Positions 37,700-46,891 are shown, counted from the first letter of the stretch. The stretch: 64,000 nucleotides of DNA from Pseudohongiella acticola (GCF_001758195.1 NZ_MASR01000001.1:1860001-1924000); one strand, 5' to 3'. Notes: generated by a model not told the origin, from the sequence alone. A program made the numbers and translations.

Positions 37700-39145
37700 T
37701 CACGCCGGCGGGGTAACGACCCGGCTGAATATCCCCGAGCGCAGACCAGGCCAGAGCATTATTGCCCCTCCTGAAGCCAAAAACAGATTAACGATCAGTG
37801 CGGCGCCTCGCAGCGCCATGTGCTGGTAGATCAGCGTATGCACAAGCACCAGCATCAACAACAGAATGCCAGCCAGTAACTGCAGCAGCGACGTGCCGCG
37901 CAAGTCATTGTTGACCGATTGCGACAGCACAATGCAGGCCACCAGCACCAGCCACAACGTCGTCGTAGCGGCCAGGCCAGTCAATACAACCAGCAACGCA
38001 CTGCCAGCAATGGCGACCGGCGTGCCCCAGACCAGCCCGATCCAGAGATTGTTGAGTGCGTCCCGGGTTTTCCGCCGTGCCAGCCAGATATTGATACCAC
38101 TGACACACACCACAGACAACGCCAGTCCAAACACGCCATACAGAAACAGTATCGGCAAGCCACCAAATTCACCAAAGTGCAGCCGGAATACCGAAAATAT
38201 CGCTTGCCGCCCAACAGAACCGTCGGTGTATCCGGCTTTGCCAAGATACTGCCCAGCGTGATCAAAACGATACTGCTCGGCATAGATCAGGCGGCCTTCG
38301 TGTTCGGCGCCTATGATCATGTATTGCTGCGGCGTATTGGCTTCCTCAATCGTGACGTAAAATGGTTTCGCGTCAGGCGCAACAATGGCCAGTTCATTCA
38401 GAGCCGCCTCCAGGTCCATCACCGCGACTTCCTGTTGCAGTGCCGGCGCTGCCCCATACACTTCATCCACAACACGGCCAGCATTGCCTTCGAACAAGGC
38501 GCTGGCAAAAAGCATGTTCATCAGCACGGCGATGCCAAAGTACGCCCCGGTGACGGCAATCACCAGATGGAAAGGCGCGCCCCAGACACTGAGCCGATTG
38601 TGCAAGTCGGTCTGCTGCAGGCGCCGGGAGCTCCCCCAGCGCAGACTGAACGCATCGCGGATGATATTGGGGTGGGAAAACAGACCGGAGATAATAAGGC
38701 CACAAAGCATGGCACCGAGTATGGAGACCACCACCATGCCAAAACTGCTCGGCAAATGCAGGTAGACGTGAAGATCTGCCAGCATCGTTGTCCACTGATG
38801 GCTGAGATCGTCACCGCGACTGCCGTCTTCGTTCAGATACCAGGCGCCTTCGCTGGAGAACAGCGACGCGCGCGGCTCATCAGGGCGCGGCAACATCAAC
38901 AGAATGTCGCCGCCGACGTCGGGGGCAATCTCATGCAACTGATTGTAGACCAGCCCGGCGGTTTCAGCTGACATGGACTGGAACTCGGCTACGTCGGGTT
39001 GCTCCCAGCGCTCAAGGTATTTGGTAAACACCACAATCGTGCCAGATACGCAGATCAGATACATCAGGGCCCCGGTCAGCAGGCCCAACCAGGAATGGCT
39101 GCTGATGGAGTTCTTGACCAGCGAGGAAGGCAACGAAAGCTTCAT
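37700..39145 (-). CDS. PepSY-domain membrane protein (iron-uptake-associated type)
   Basis: 481 residues with TM1 at about 20-42, a periplasmic loop, TM2-3 around 135-155 and 190-210, a second loop (about 215-330) and four further TM segments. The SHSWLGLLTGALMYL start, the DLHVYLHLP motif and the LHFGEFGGLP motif are typical of PepSY-associated TM (PiuB-like) proteins, some of which act as inner-membrane ferric-siderophore reductases. It follows a small membrane-protein gene by 6 bases, behind a candidate Fur box, which supports an iron link. Confidence 0.85.
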   Translation of the reverse strand: MKLSLPSSLVKNSISSHSWLGLLTGALMYLICVSGTIVVFTKYLERWEQPDVAEFQSMSAETAGLVYNQLHEIAPDVGGDILLMLPRPDEPRASLFSSEGAWYLNEDGSRGDDLSHQWTTMLADLHVYLHLPSSFGMVVVSILGAMLCGLIISGLFSHPNIIRDAFSLRWGSSRRLQQTDLHNRLSVWGAPFHLVIAVTGAYFGIAVLMNMLFASALFEGNAGRVVDEVYGAAPALQQEVAVMDLEAALNELAIVAPDAKPFYVTIEEANTPQQYMIIGAEHEGRLIYAEQYRFDHAGQYLGKAGYTDGSVGRQAIFSVFRLHFGEFGGLPILFLYGVFGLALSVVCVSGINIWLARRKTRDALNNLWIGLVWGTPVAIAGSALLVVLTGLAATTTLWLVLVACIVLSQSVNNDLRGTSLLQLLAGILLLMLVLVHTLIYQHMALRGAALIVNLFLASGGAIMLWPGLRSGIFSRVVTPPA

Positions 39146-39151
39146 TGTCGA

Positions 39152-39727
39152 TTATCCGTATAAAACCAGGAAACTGACCAGCATTGCCAGCGTGAACGTC
39201 AAAGCCGGCCAGTACGATTTCGGCACTGCGCATGCCCACCAACAGGCCACACCCCAGACAGCAGGCATGGCATAGAGTGTCAGCACCAGCCTGTCGCCCT
39301 GCTGCCACGGCAACAGCTGTGCCAGTGCTGTTGTGGCCAACGCCGAAGCAGCACCTGCCAGTGGCACAACCACAATAAACAGCCAGCATTGGCGGGCAAA
39401 TGCACTGGCATTCGGAAGCGCCAGGCCTGCACTGGAGGCTATTGCCGGCCGATCGGAAAGCTCGCGACGGGCCGCTCTGTCCGGCGATCGTTTACGGGCG
39501 TTAAACAACACCAGCAACCACGCCAGCACGGCGCTGACCAGAAAAACCTGAACAACACCAAACTCGACACCACTGGCAAGCGTCCATACCCACATTGCCA
39601 GCGCCAACAAGGCCCAGGCTGCCGGCACACGCCATTTTTTTGAATCAGCGCGGTCGCGCCAGGACAGGTAAAGGAGGCCAACTCCGGCGCCGTTTAATAA
39701 CAATGCAATAGCTGCCACTGTCAGCAT
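39152..39727 (-). CDS. Small polytopic membrane protein preceding PepSY gene
   Basis: About 191 residues from ATG 39727 (a GTG at 39751 would extend it by eight). Five or so TM segments: about 3-20, 33-50, 53-72, then two pairs after a cytoplasmic loop with basic residues (about 75-105). I do not recognise the family. The tight 6-base spacing to the PepSY gene and shared upstream region suggest it is a partner subunit, perhaps in iron reduction or transport. Confidence 0.6.
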   Translation of the reverse strand: MLTVAAIALLLNGAGVGLLYLSWRDRADSKKWRVPAAWALLALAMWVWTLASGVEFGVVQVFLVSAVLAWLLVLFNARKRSPDRAARRELSDRPAIASSAGLALPNASAFARQCWLFIVVVPLAGAASALATTALAQLLPWQQGDRLVLTLYAMPAVWGVACWWACAVPKSYWPALTFTLAMLVSFLVLYG

Positions 39728-39857
39728 TTGACGTGGAGCTCGCGGCGGCACAGTGAAATAAAAGCAGGCAAAACGGTGCCGAGCTTGTACAACATGTCAT
39801 AACCTGAGGAGGTGCGGATTTATTGCCCGGCATGAGCAGGGACGTATATACGCCAAT

Positions 39858-39876
39858 AATAATGATATTAATTCTT
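39858..39876 (-). promoter_or_regulatory. Candidate Fur box
   Basis: This 19-base stretch matches the classical 19-mer Fur consensus GATAATGATAATCATTATC at 14 of 19 positions and sits in an AT-rich island about 130 bases upstream of the PepSY pair and about 95 bases upstream of the divergent yaeQ. It would place the PepSY genes under iron control. Confidence 0.5.
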
Positions 39877-39969
39877 ATTTGCAACAAGCCCGACAACAGA
39901 GACAACAATTGAGTTGGTGAATTTGCGGTATCATGCCCACCTCACTTCCCAGACAGGCAAGCTTCACAC

Positions 39970-40515
39970 ATGGCCGCCAAATCAACCATATTTAAGGCAA
40001 CGTTGCAGATATCCGACATGGATCGGCACTATTATCAGGAGCACAGCCTGACCATTGCGCGACATCCGTCCGAAACTGATGAGCGCATGATGGTCCGCCT
40101 GCTGGCGTTTTCGCTTAACGCCCATGAGCGCCTGGAGTTTGGCCGGGGGCTGAGTACGGAGGATGAAGCGGATCTTTGGCAGAAGGACCTGACCGGTGAC
40201 ATCGAACACTGGATAGATGTCGGCATGCCCGACGAACGCCTGGTGCGTAAAGCCTGCGGACGCTCACAACAGGTCACGGTCTATTGTTATGGTGGGCGCA
40301 TTGCCGAGATGTGGCATGAGCAGCACAGTGCGCAGTTTAACCGTCAGGGCAATCTGCGTATCGTCAACCTGCCACTGGAGCAGACACAGACGCTGGCGCT
40401 ACTGGCGCAGCGCACGATGAACCTGCACTGTCTGGTCCAGGACGGGTTGGTGTCATTCAGCGATGATAATAGCGCCGTCGATCTGGAACCGGTGTTGTTG
40501 TACCCGGCTCAGTAA
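39970..40515 (+). CDS. yaeQ: YaeQ family protein
   Basis: 181 residues, standard length. Matches the conserved YaeQ pattern from MAAKSTIFKA at the N-terminus through RHPSETDERMMVRLLAF and LEFGRGLSTEDEADLW. YaeQ has a PD-(D/E)XK nuclease-like fold; its cellular role is unsettled. Divergent from the PepSY pair and ending with a 7-base overlap with the convergent YfcC-type gene. Confidence 0.93.
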   Translation: MAAKSTIFKATLQISDMDRHYYQEHSLTIARHPSETDERMMVRLLAFSLNAHERLEFGRGLSTEDEADLWQKDLTGDIEHWIDVGMPDERLVRKACGRSQQVTVYCYGGRIAEMWHEQHSAQFNRQGNLRIVNLPLEQTQTLALLAQRTMNLHCLVQDGLVSFSDDNSAVDLEPVLLYPAQ

Positions 40516-41885
40516 CCGAACCAGACCGCCCCGATCAGGATGACAGAGCTGGCCAGGAACAACTTCAGCATCAATGGCATCAGAAAGCGAAACCAGCGAT
40601 CGTAGGGAATACCGGCAATGCCCAGAATCCCCATCAAAATGCCGTTGGTGGGAATGATCATATTGGTGAAACCATCCCCGAACTGATAGGCGAGCACCGC
40701 TGTCTGCCTTGAGATATTTAACAGATCCGACATTGGCGCCATCAACGGCATGGTCACGTAGGCCTGGCCGCTGCCAGAGGGAATAAAGAAGTTCAGCAGA
40801 CTCTGCATCAGCAGCATGCCAACCACCGCCAGTTCGGCGCCGACCATGGTCAATGGGACGGACAGACCATGCACGATGGTATACAACACTTCGCCGTCTT
40901 CCAGAATCAGGGCAATGCCTCGGGCCATACCAATCAACAGCGCCGTGGCCGCCAGATCGGTGACACCTTTGGAGAATGCAACCGCGGTATCGTCCGGGCT
41001 GATACGGGCCACTACCGCGGTGATGATGCCCAGCGCCACAAACAGGGCACTGAGCTCGGTAAGATACCAGCCGTAAAAAATGACACCCGCCACCAATGTC
41101 ATGATACCCAGCATCATGACCAGCAACACCAGTTTGCGGGTCCGCGTCAGCGGTGGATATTGGTCGGCAGAGACATCTTCATGTTCGTTGCGCAGGTCAT
41201 AAACCAGACTCGCACCCGGATCCGCCTTGACGCGCTGCGCGTAACGGTACACATGATGGAAACCCAGCAGTAACAGTGGCAGAAAAATTGCCAGCCGCAA
41301 GGCAATACCTGAGCCTGGGGGCAGATCGGCAACGTCCTGCGCCACCATCACAGTAAATGGATTCATCGCAGCAGCACCGTAGCCAATGCCGTAACCCACA
41401 ACCAGAATGCCGACCGCGGTCATCGCATCCAGGCGCATGGCCAGACAGAACGTCATCAACAATGCCACCAGGGTTATAAACTCAACTGCCATACCGAAGG
41501 TGCTGGCTCCCACGGCAAACGCAAACATGGGAAAGAATATCAACAGCCCGGTGCGCGTACTGAAGCGCTGCAGAATTCGACCCAGTAGCGCTTCTATGGC
41601 GCCCGTGTGGCGTATCACCGCCAACACGCCACCCACAATCAGAACAAAGAAAATCACACCCTGCGAGTCGGCCATGCCCCGGGGCACGGCCGTGAGCAGA
41701 TCCACCACGCTGAGCGAAGGACTGTCCTCGAGCAGGGTAAAGGTGCCGGGAACCACCAGTTCCCGGCCCGCTTCATTCAAGGTTGTCTCAAATTCCCCGG
41801 CCGGCAGTACCCAGGTGATGACCAGGGCCAACACCTGCATGGCAAACAGCAGTACCAGCGTATTGGGTACCTTGAAGCTTCTCAC
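40509..41885 (-). CDS. YfcC-family (DcuC-like) membrane carrier
   Basis: 458 residues with about 12 TM segments. The family motifs GASTFGMAVEF, GYGIGYGAAAMNPF, SGSGQAYVTMPLMAP and GDGFTNMIIPT are conserved, marking the COG1288 basic amino acid or C4-dicarboxylate carrier group. Its ATG overlaps the stop of the M3 peptidase gene by 4 bases, so it may take up (or export) amino acids or peptides released by that enzyme; this is an inference. Confidence 0.88.
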   Translation of the reverse strand: MRSFKVPNTLVLLFAMQVLALVITWVLPAGEFETTLNEAGRELVVPGTFTLLEDSPSLSVVDLLTAVPRGMADSQGVIFFVLIVGGVLAVIRHTGAIEALLGRILQRFSTRTGLLIFFPMFAFAVGASTFGMAVEFITLVALLMTFCLAMRLDAMTAVGILVVGYGIGYGAAAMNPFTVMVAQDVADLPPGSGIALRLAIFLPLLLLGFHHVYRYAQRVKADPGASLVYDLRNEHEDVSADQYPPLTRTRKLVLLVMMLGIMTLVAGVIFYGWYLTELSALFVALGIITAVVARISPDDTAVAFSKGVTDLAATALLIGMARGIALILEDGEVLYTIVHGLSVPLTMVGAELAVVGMLLMQSLLNFFIPSGSGQAYVTMPLMAPMSDLLNISRQTAVLAYQFGDGFTNMIIPTNGILMGILGIAGIPYDRWFRFLMPLMLKLFLASSVILIGAVWFGY

Positions 41886-44131
41886 TGTGGCTGCAATCCG
41901 CGGCGGCGCAACATGTGCTCAATATCAGGCAGACGCCCGGCAAAGTCCTGATACAGTTGCATGGCATCGACGCTGCCACCGCGTGACAACAGGGTATTGC
42001 GGAAGCGGTCACCGTTCTCACGCGTCATGCCACCGTTCTCCCGGAACCATTCGACAGCGTCCGCATCCAGCACTTCACTCCAGATATAAGAGTAGTAGCC
42101 GGCAGAGTATCCGCCCATGATGTGGGAGAAATACGGTGTGCGATAGCGCGGTGGCACCGGATCATAGTTCAGGCCGGCCTGCGCCAGAGTATGCGCTTCG
42201 AATGCCATGACCGCGTCGGCATCCGGAATTTCGCCGGGGGGCAACTGATGCAGAGCCTGGTCGATAATGGACGCAGCCAGGTACTCGGTAGTGCCAAAGC
42301 CCTCGTTGAACTGCGCAGCCTCCAACACACGATCCAGCAGATCCTGCGGAATGCGTTCGCCGGTCTCGTAGTGCAGGGCGTAATTTTCCAACACGTCGGG
42401 CCATGTCGCCCACATTTCATTAACCTGCGACGGAAACTCTACAAAGTCGCGCGGCACAGAGGTGCCGGCAAAACGTGGATACTCAACATCAGAGAACAGC
42501 CCGTGCAGCACATGGCCGGTTTCGTGGAACAAGGTGGTGACTTCATCAAAGGTCATCAATGTCGGCTCACCCGCCGGTGGCTTGGTGATATTCAGATGAT
42601 TGCCGATCACCTTGCTGCCACCGAGCAGGCCGCTTTGGGTGTTGTAGCTGTTCATCCAGGCGCCACCGCGTTTGCTGCCGCGCGCATAGAAGTCGCCCAG
42701 CATCAGCCCAAGCCCGGTGCCATCCGCATCAAACACTTCCCATACCTGAACGTCTGGGTGGTACGTGGGCAGATCATCGCGTCGCTCGAAACTCAGGCCG
42801 TAGACCTGTTCGGCTGCATAGAAGACGCCGTTGTCCAATACGTTATTGAGTTCAAAGTACGGGCGCACTTCCGACTCATCGAATGAGTACCGTGCCTGAC
42901 GTACTTTTTCAGCATAGAACGCCCAGTCCCATGCCTGCAGTTCGAAGGGCTCTTCGGCGGTTTCATCAATGACACGTTTTATTTCCTCGCCTTCCAGCCG
43001 GGCGTTGGCAACGGCCACGGGCGCCAGACCTCCCAGCATCTGGTTGACGACAACCTTGTTGCCGGCAGTCTGCTCGGACAGGATGTAATCGGCATGTGTC
43101 TCAAAGCCCAGCATCTGAGCACGTTCGGCGCGCAGCTTCAGGGTGTCCGAGACAATCCCGGTGGTATCAAACTCATTACCGCGACTGCCACGGGCCACCG
43201 ACGTTTTCTGGATGCGTTCGCGCAGCGCACGATTTTCCAGCGACGTCAGTGGCGGCTGGCCGCTGGTGTTGCGCAGCGTGATTACGTACTTGCCATCTTC
43301 GCCACGACTTGCCGCTTCATCGGCGGCCGCCTGAATCTGGGCATCCGACAGACCAGCCAGTTCTTCGCGCGTGTCGACCACAACGGCCGAGGCGTTAACT
43401 TCTGCCAGCACGTTCTGGGAAAACTGTGTGCTCAGACTTGCCAGTTCGCTGTTGATTTCCCGCAGGCGTTCTTTCTGGGTTTCATCCAGCTGTGCGCCGG
43501 CACGAACAAAACCGGTGTGGTATCGTTCCAGCAATCGGTCAGACTCAGGGTCCAGTGCCAGCTCTTCGCGCTGTTGATACAGGGTGTCGACACGGGCAAA
43601 CAGATCCGGGTTCAGCGAAATCGCATCACTGTGCGCGGCCAGTTTCGGCGACATTTCGCGTTGCACGGCCTGCATGTCCGGATTGGTGTTGGCACCGTTG
43701 ATGTTATTAAAGATGCGGGCCACGCGCGTCAACTCCTGACCTGAACGCTCAAGAGCAACGATGGTGTTTTCAAAGCTGGCTGATTCGGGGTTGTTTGCAA
43801 TTTCCTCGACCTCTGCCAGCTCCAGCTCCATTGCACGCTCGTAGGCCGGCAGAAAGTGCTCATTGCGGATCTGGTCAAAGGGCGGCATACCATAAGGCAG
43901 ATCGCTGGGCGCCAAAAGCGGATTGGTGTCGGCTTCCATGGCAGCCGGGGGCGTGTTGTCCTGCATGTCCGTTTCTGTGACGGCGGTCTCATTGTCGCCA
44001 CAGGCGCTCAACAGCAGGCTGAAACCCACAACAGGAAGTAGTGCGGGCTTGATAGCAGATTTAAGCGATGCTAATGAAGCAAGCGGCGCAAATGAGGACA
44101 GTCGACTGGTAATTCTGAGAACAGGTTTCAA
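41882..44131 (-). CDS. M3-family peptidyl-dipeptidase lipoprotein (Dcp-like)
   Basis: About 749 residues from TTG 44131, chosen because AGGAG lies six bases upstream and the frame then gives a lipoprotein signal (LLLSAC, lipid Cys at about 44). Longer in-frame ATG starts exist further upstream but encode non-secretory sequence. The zinc site HETGH is near residue 538, with the downstream Glu helix and C-terminal substrate-binding HIMGGYSAGYYSYIW of oligopeptidase A/Dcp enzymes. Anchored in the envelope rather than cytosolic like E. coli Dcp. Cleaves peptides, releasing dipeptides (family knowledge). Confidence 0.9.
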   Translation of the reverse strand: MKPVLRITSRLSSFAPLASLASLKSAIKPALLPVVGFSLLLSACGDNETAVTETDMQDNTPPAAMEADTNPLLAPSDLPYGMPPFDQIRNEHFLPAYERAMELELAEVEEIANNPESASFENTIVALERSGQELTRVARIFNNINGANTNPDMQAVQREMSPKLAAHSDAISLNPDLFARVDTLYQQREELALDPESDRLLERYHTGFVRAGAQLDETQKERLREINSELASLSTQFSQNVLAEVNASAVVVDTREELAGLSDAQIQAAADEAASRGEDGKYVITLRNTSGQPPLTSLENRALRERIQKTSVARGSRGNEFDTTGIVSDTLKLRAERAQMLGFETHADYILSEQTAGNKVVVNQMLGGLAPVAVANARLEGEEIKRVIDETAEEPFELQAWDWAFYAEKVRQARYSFDESEVRPYFELNNVLDNGVFYAAEQVYGLSFERRDDLPTYHPDVQVWEVFDADGTGLGLMLGDFYARGSKRGGAWMNSYNTQSGLLGGSKVIGNHLNITKPPAGEPTLMTFDEVTTLFHETGHVLHGLFSDVEYPRFAGTSVPRDFVEFPSQVNEMWATWPDVLENYALHYETGERIPQDLLDRVLEAAQFNEGFGTTEYLAASIIDQALHQLPPGEIPDADAVMAFEAHTLAQAGLNYDPVPPRYRTPYFSHIMGGYSAGYYSYIWSEVLDADAVEWFRENGGMTRENGDRFRNTLLSRGGSVDAMQLYQDFAGRLPDIEHMLRRRGLQPQ

Positions 44132-44191
44132 ATCAGGCTCCTGGGATAGTGGAGTGGGTTGACATCGAGGGCGCCTTGATGAGCGCCAGCG

Positions 44192-44223
44192 TTGTTGATG
44201 GCATTGATTGTTGATGGCATTGA
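44192..44223. repeat. Perfect 16-bp tandem duplication
   Basis: TTGTTGATGGCATTGA occurs twice head to tail upstream of the M3 peptidase start. The surrounding region 44132-44362 has no other gene I can support. It is likely slippage or promoter sequence. Confidence 0.8.
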
Positions 44224-44362
44224 TTATAGCCATGCTAAAGGCTTCAGGCATAGTTAGGCCAGAGGCCGGACCCAAATGGGCCCGGCATCGAGTATAAAAG
44301 GCTTTAGCAGACACTACCACTCCAACATCATTCACCCAAAAGCTCTGGGTCGTGGCGCTGGC

Positions 44363-45160
44363 TCACGGCACCGTGACTGAGCGTCGGTACAGATGCCAGG
44401 TGGCATGACCAAGAATCGGCACAACAATGCCCAGGCCCACAAACAGTGGCAGCGAGCCGAGCAAGACCAGCCCTACGACAATGAGATACCAGGCGGCCAT
44501 CGCCTTCCAGTTTGTCTGCACTGTACGCAGTGAGGTCATCAGTGCGGTTCCCAGACCTGTTTTTTGTTGCAGCATCATCGGCAGCGAGACAACTGTCGCC
44601 ATGTAAACCACGACACTGTAGATAAAACCGATGAGCGTACCGGTTGCCAGCAATTGCCACCCGGCCGGCGTCATGAAGATCTGTTGAATCATGGCAACGA
44701 CATCAGCCGGTGCCCGTTCAGCGAAAAACACGCTGTAGAGCAGCTCTGCCGTCATCAGCCAGGCGACGAACAGAGCGGCCAACAGCACCCCCATGATCGC
44801 AATCCCGCCGCGAGAGGGCGCTTTTGCCACATCGAACACGTGGTACCAGGAATAGTCCATGCCCAGTTCCCGGCGCCGGCTTAGTTCATACAGGCCGGCG
44901 GCCGCCAGTGGGCCTATTAACGCCAGTCCACCGACCAGCGGCAACAGCAGGGGCAGGAAATTCTCACCCAGGCCGATCATGGCAGCAAACAGTGCTATCA
45001 ACAGGTAGATCAGGGTCAGAAAAACCCCGTGGGTGGGTTTGGCTTCAAAATCGGCCAACCCCTGACGTAGAACCGAGCGAAGTTCGGCGGGCTGGACAGT
45101 ATGGATGACAGGCGTCTCACTACCTCGGGCGTCTGCAGATACATCGGTTCGCGCACTCAT
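44363..45160 (-). CDS. DUF2189 multi-pass membrane protein
   Basis: 265 residues from ATG 45160 (GAGGAG is well spaced to it; an ATG at 45166 is too close). Six TM segments with the family sequence features LRQGLADFEAKPTHG before TM1 and GLYELSRRRE after TM2. DUF2189 members are integral inner-membrane proteins often near cytochrome oxidase genes; function unknown, and no oxidase genes are nearby here. Confidence 0.85.
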   Translation of the reverse strand: MSARTDVSADARGSETPVIHTVQPAELRSVLRQGLADFEAKPTHGVFLTLIYLLIALFAAMIGLGENFLPLLLPLVGGLALIGPLAAAGLYELSRRRELGMDYSWYHVFDVAKAPSRGGIAIMGVLLAALFVAWLMTAELLYSVFFAERAPADVVAMIQQIFMTPAGWQLLATGTLIGFIYSVVVYMATVVSLPMMLQQKTGLGTALMTSLRTVQTNWKAMAAWYLIVVGLVLLGSLPLFVGLGIVVPILGHATWHLYRRSVTVP

Positions 45161-45247
45161 TGGCATTCTCCTCAGATCACAGCTTTCGGGTTGCTTGTTT
45201 GGCTCCTTTTTTTACTTGGCTCCTTCTTTGTTTACAAGGACACCATA

Positions 45248-45973
45248 TCACAAGACCTGTTCGATGTAGCGAAAGTTGCAACGGCTGTAGGCCTGCCCGG
45301 AAGCCGCCGATGTACGCAACAGATCGATGCCACGGGTATCTCCCTGTGTTGTCCGGGTCTGGGACTCGGCAATGGTGAAGGTCAGGCTGTCACCATGATC
45401 AAAGGCGACACTGAGCTGAGTGCCCTCTGTCTGCCAGTTGCCGGCGAGGAAAACGGAGGTGTCACTGCCGGCAGCATCATCCCATTCGTAGATCTCGAGC
45501 ATCGCCAGACCGTTCGCTGACAAACTGAGCTCGGCATCAATGCTTTCACATTCGCTCATGTAAACACGGGCCAGCTTTTCGATATTCAGATCAACGCTGC
45601 GGACTTCCGCCTGTCGCCGGGTCGCGATTTCCCGGCTGGTCAGGTACAGCCCGATGTTGTCGTCGGTATAGGAATGATTGTGCACGGAGTGGGACTCAAC
45701 ATGGACATCCGTCAGGCCGTGCCGCTGAAGCACATCCTCCAGGGCGTGAATGGTGGCCTGGTCGCGAACAACGCGCGGCATCACTATCGTAGGGTGCGTG
45801 ATGCCGACGGGCACTTCGAGGTCCCGCAACTGCGGCGACAACCCCAGCCCGGCAATATCACCGGTCAGGGCCCTGAGCTCCGACTCAGTCAGGCTGTTAT
45901 TGAACACATGCACTTTATTGGCAGCGCAGCCGGCAAGCAGCAACAGCAACAGCATCGACCTGATCATGACCAT
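45248..45973 (-). CDS. Putative lipoprotein of unknown function
   Basis: 241 residues; lipobox LLLAGC puts the lipidated Cys at residue 16. The mature part has an Asp/His-rich loop (SVHNHSYTDDNIGLYL), and two later Cys residues, at about 148 and 233, that could form a disulfide. I do not recognise a family. Outer-membrane or periplasmic lipid-anchored location is likely. About 80 bases separate it from DUF2189; a 10-base SD-like element AAGGAGCCAA occurs twice in that gap on the minus strand. Confidence 0.65.
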   Translation of the reverse strand: MVMIRSMLLLLLLAGCAANKVHVFNNSLTESELRALTGDIAGLGLSPQLRDLEVPVGITHPTIVMPRVVRDQATIHALEDVLQRHGLTDVHVESHSVHNHSYTDDNIGLYLTSREIATRRQAEVRSVDLNIEKLARVYMSECESIDAELSLSANGLAMLEIYEWDDAAGSDTSVFLAGNWQTEGTQLSVAFDHGDSLTFTIAESQTRTTQGDTRGIDLLRTSAASGQAYSRCNFRYIEQVL

Positions 45974-46043
45974 TCCGGCAAACCCTCACGTGCTAATTAT
46001 TTAACATAATGCTAATATATTAACACCTGAAGGATGAGTCAAT

Positions 46044-46105
46044 CACTTATGGGGACGGAGGGGATACTTTTTGATCAAAAAGTATCCCCTCCGTCCCCAT
46101 AAGTG
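46044..46105. repeat. 62-bp perfect palindrome, copy 1
   Basis: Every base from 46044 to 46105 pairs with its mirror around the central GATC (46073-46076), so it can form a 31-bp hairpin with no obligatory loop or a cruciform. Arms are G-rich outside (GGGGACGGAGGGG) and T-rich inside (ACTTTTTGA). A second near-identical copy is at 47988-48043. It lies just past the YbjQ stop and before the lipoprotein start. Could be a bidirectional terminator-like stem or a REP/MITE-type element. Confidence 0.95.
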
Positions 46106-46121
46106 CCATAAGTGTCAGTGG

Positions 46122-46442
46122 TCAGTTTTCTTCCAGGACAACGGCGGTGCCGTAGACCAGAATCTCGGCAGCACCGGCCATGACGTGGCTGGTGGAGAAA
46201 CGCACGTCAACGACCGCGTTTGCGCCCAGTTGCCTGGCCTCTGACGTCATGCGGTCAATCGACTGTTCGCGGGCTTCAGCCAGCATTTTGGTGTAGTCGC
46301 TGATTTCACCGCCGACCAGCATGCGCAGACTCGCCAGAATGTCGCGACCGACATGGCGGGCACGAATGGTATTGCCGCGGACCACGCCCAGGGTTTTGAC
46401 TATTTTACTACCGGCAACGGCCGGTGACGTTGCAATCATCAT
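46122..46442 (-). CDS. YbjQ-family (UPF0145, DUF74) protein
   Basis: 106 residues with the family core GVVRGNTIRARHVGRDI, then GGEISDYTKMLAEAREQSI and GANAVVDVRF. YbjQ proteins form beta pentamers and are annotated as heavy-metal-binding, but their role is unclear. It overlaps the anti-sigma-like gene by 4 bases (ATGA) and thus appears to be the third gene of the second ECF operon. Copy 1 of the palindrome begins 17 bases beyond its stop. Confidence 0.9.
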   Translation of the reverse strand: MMIATSPAVAGSKIVKTLGVVRGNTIRARHVGRDILASLRMLVGGEISDYTKMLAEAREQSIDRMTSEARQLGANAVVDVRFSTSHVMAGAAEILVYGTAVVLEEN

Positions 46443-46891
46443 CGTTCAATATCCTTGTAACGCTCGTGCTTGTGATGAAAAAGTGTTTCACGCAGGATGG
46501 ATACAAACAGGATGGCGATGCCAATGACGGCAAAGACGCCACCCAGCTTCACCCACAAGGGCATGTCCGGACTTGTCAGCCATTCCCGGGCAAACTCCCA
46601 GCCGCCATAAAGCAGCAACATGATCAGGCCTACGGACATCAGCACCCAGCCCACACTGCGCTCCAGACGTCGGTAGACACCACTCCAGTAGCTTTGCCAG
46701 AGCGCCTTGTCAGGGTCCTGCGGTTGATTGTTCATGGTCAGCTCCTTCAGTGATACCAGTTCGTCAAATTCACGCCGCAATGCCGCATCAGCAGCCAGCA
46801 GCTCATCAAACCGTTGTCGTTGAATCGCATCGGCTTCGTCGTCGAGGACGGCCATCATCAGCGCTCGCGCTTCGGAATCAGTTGTGTTCAT
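46439..46891 (-). CDS. Two-TM membrane protein, probable anti-sigma factor of second ECF
   Basis: 150 residues from ATG 46891 (AGGA eight bases upstream; ATG 46897 is too close). The first 65 residues are charged and resemble anti-sigma N-termini (ALMMAVLDDEAD...QRFDELLAADAALRREFDEL) but lack zinc-binding Cys. Two TM helices at about 80-98 and 110-130 follow, with a His-rich tail (FHHKHERY). Overlaps the sigma gene by 14 bases and the YbjQ gene by 4. Role inferred from position and topology. Confidence 0.7.
   Translation of the reverse strand: MNTTDSEARALMMAVLDDEADAIQRQRFDELLAADAALRREFDELVSLKELTMNNQPQDPDKALWQSYWSGVYRRLERSVGWVLMSVGLIMLLLYGGWEFAREWLTSPDMPLWVKLGGVFAVIGIAILFVSILRETLFHHKHERYKDIER

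Noticed and set aside
37919-38971. 350-codon plus-strand frame across the PepSY gene
   Set aside because: Antisense shadow with Gln/His/Arg-rich composition; the PepSY frame has clear TM segments and motifs.
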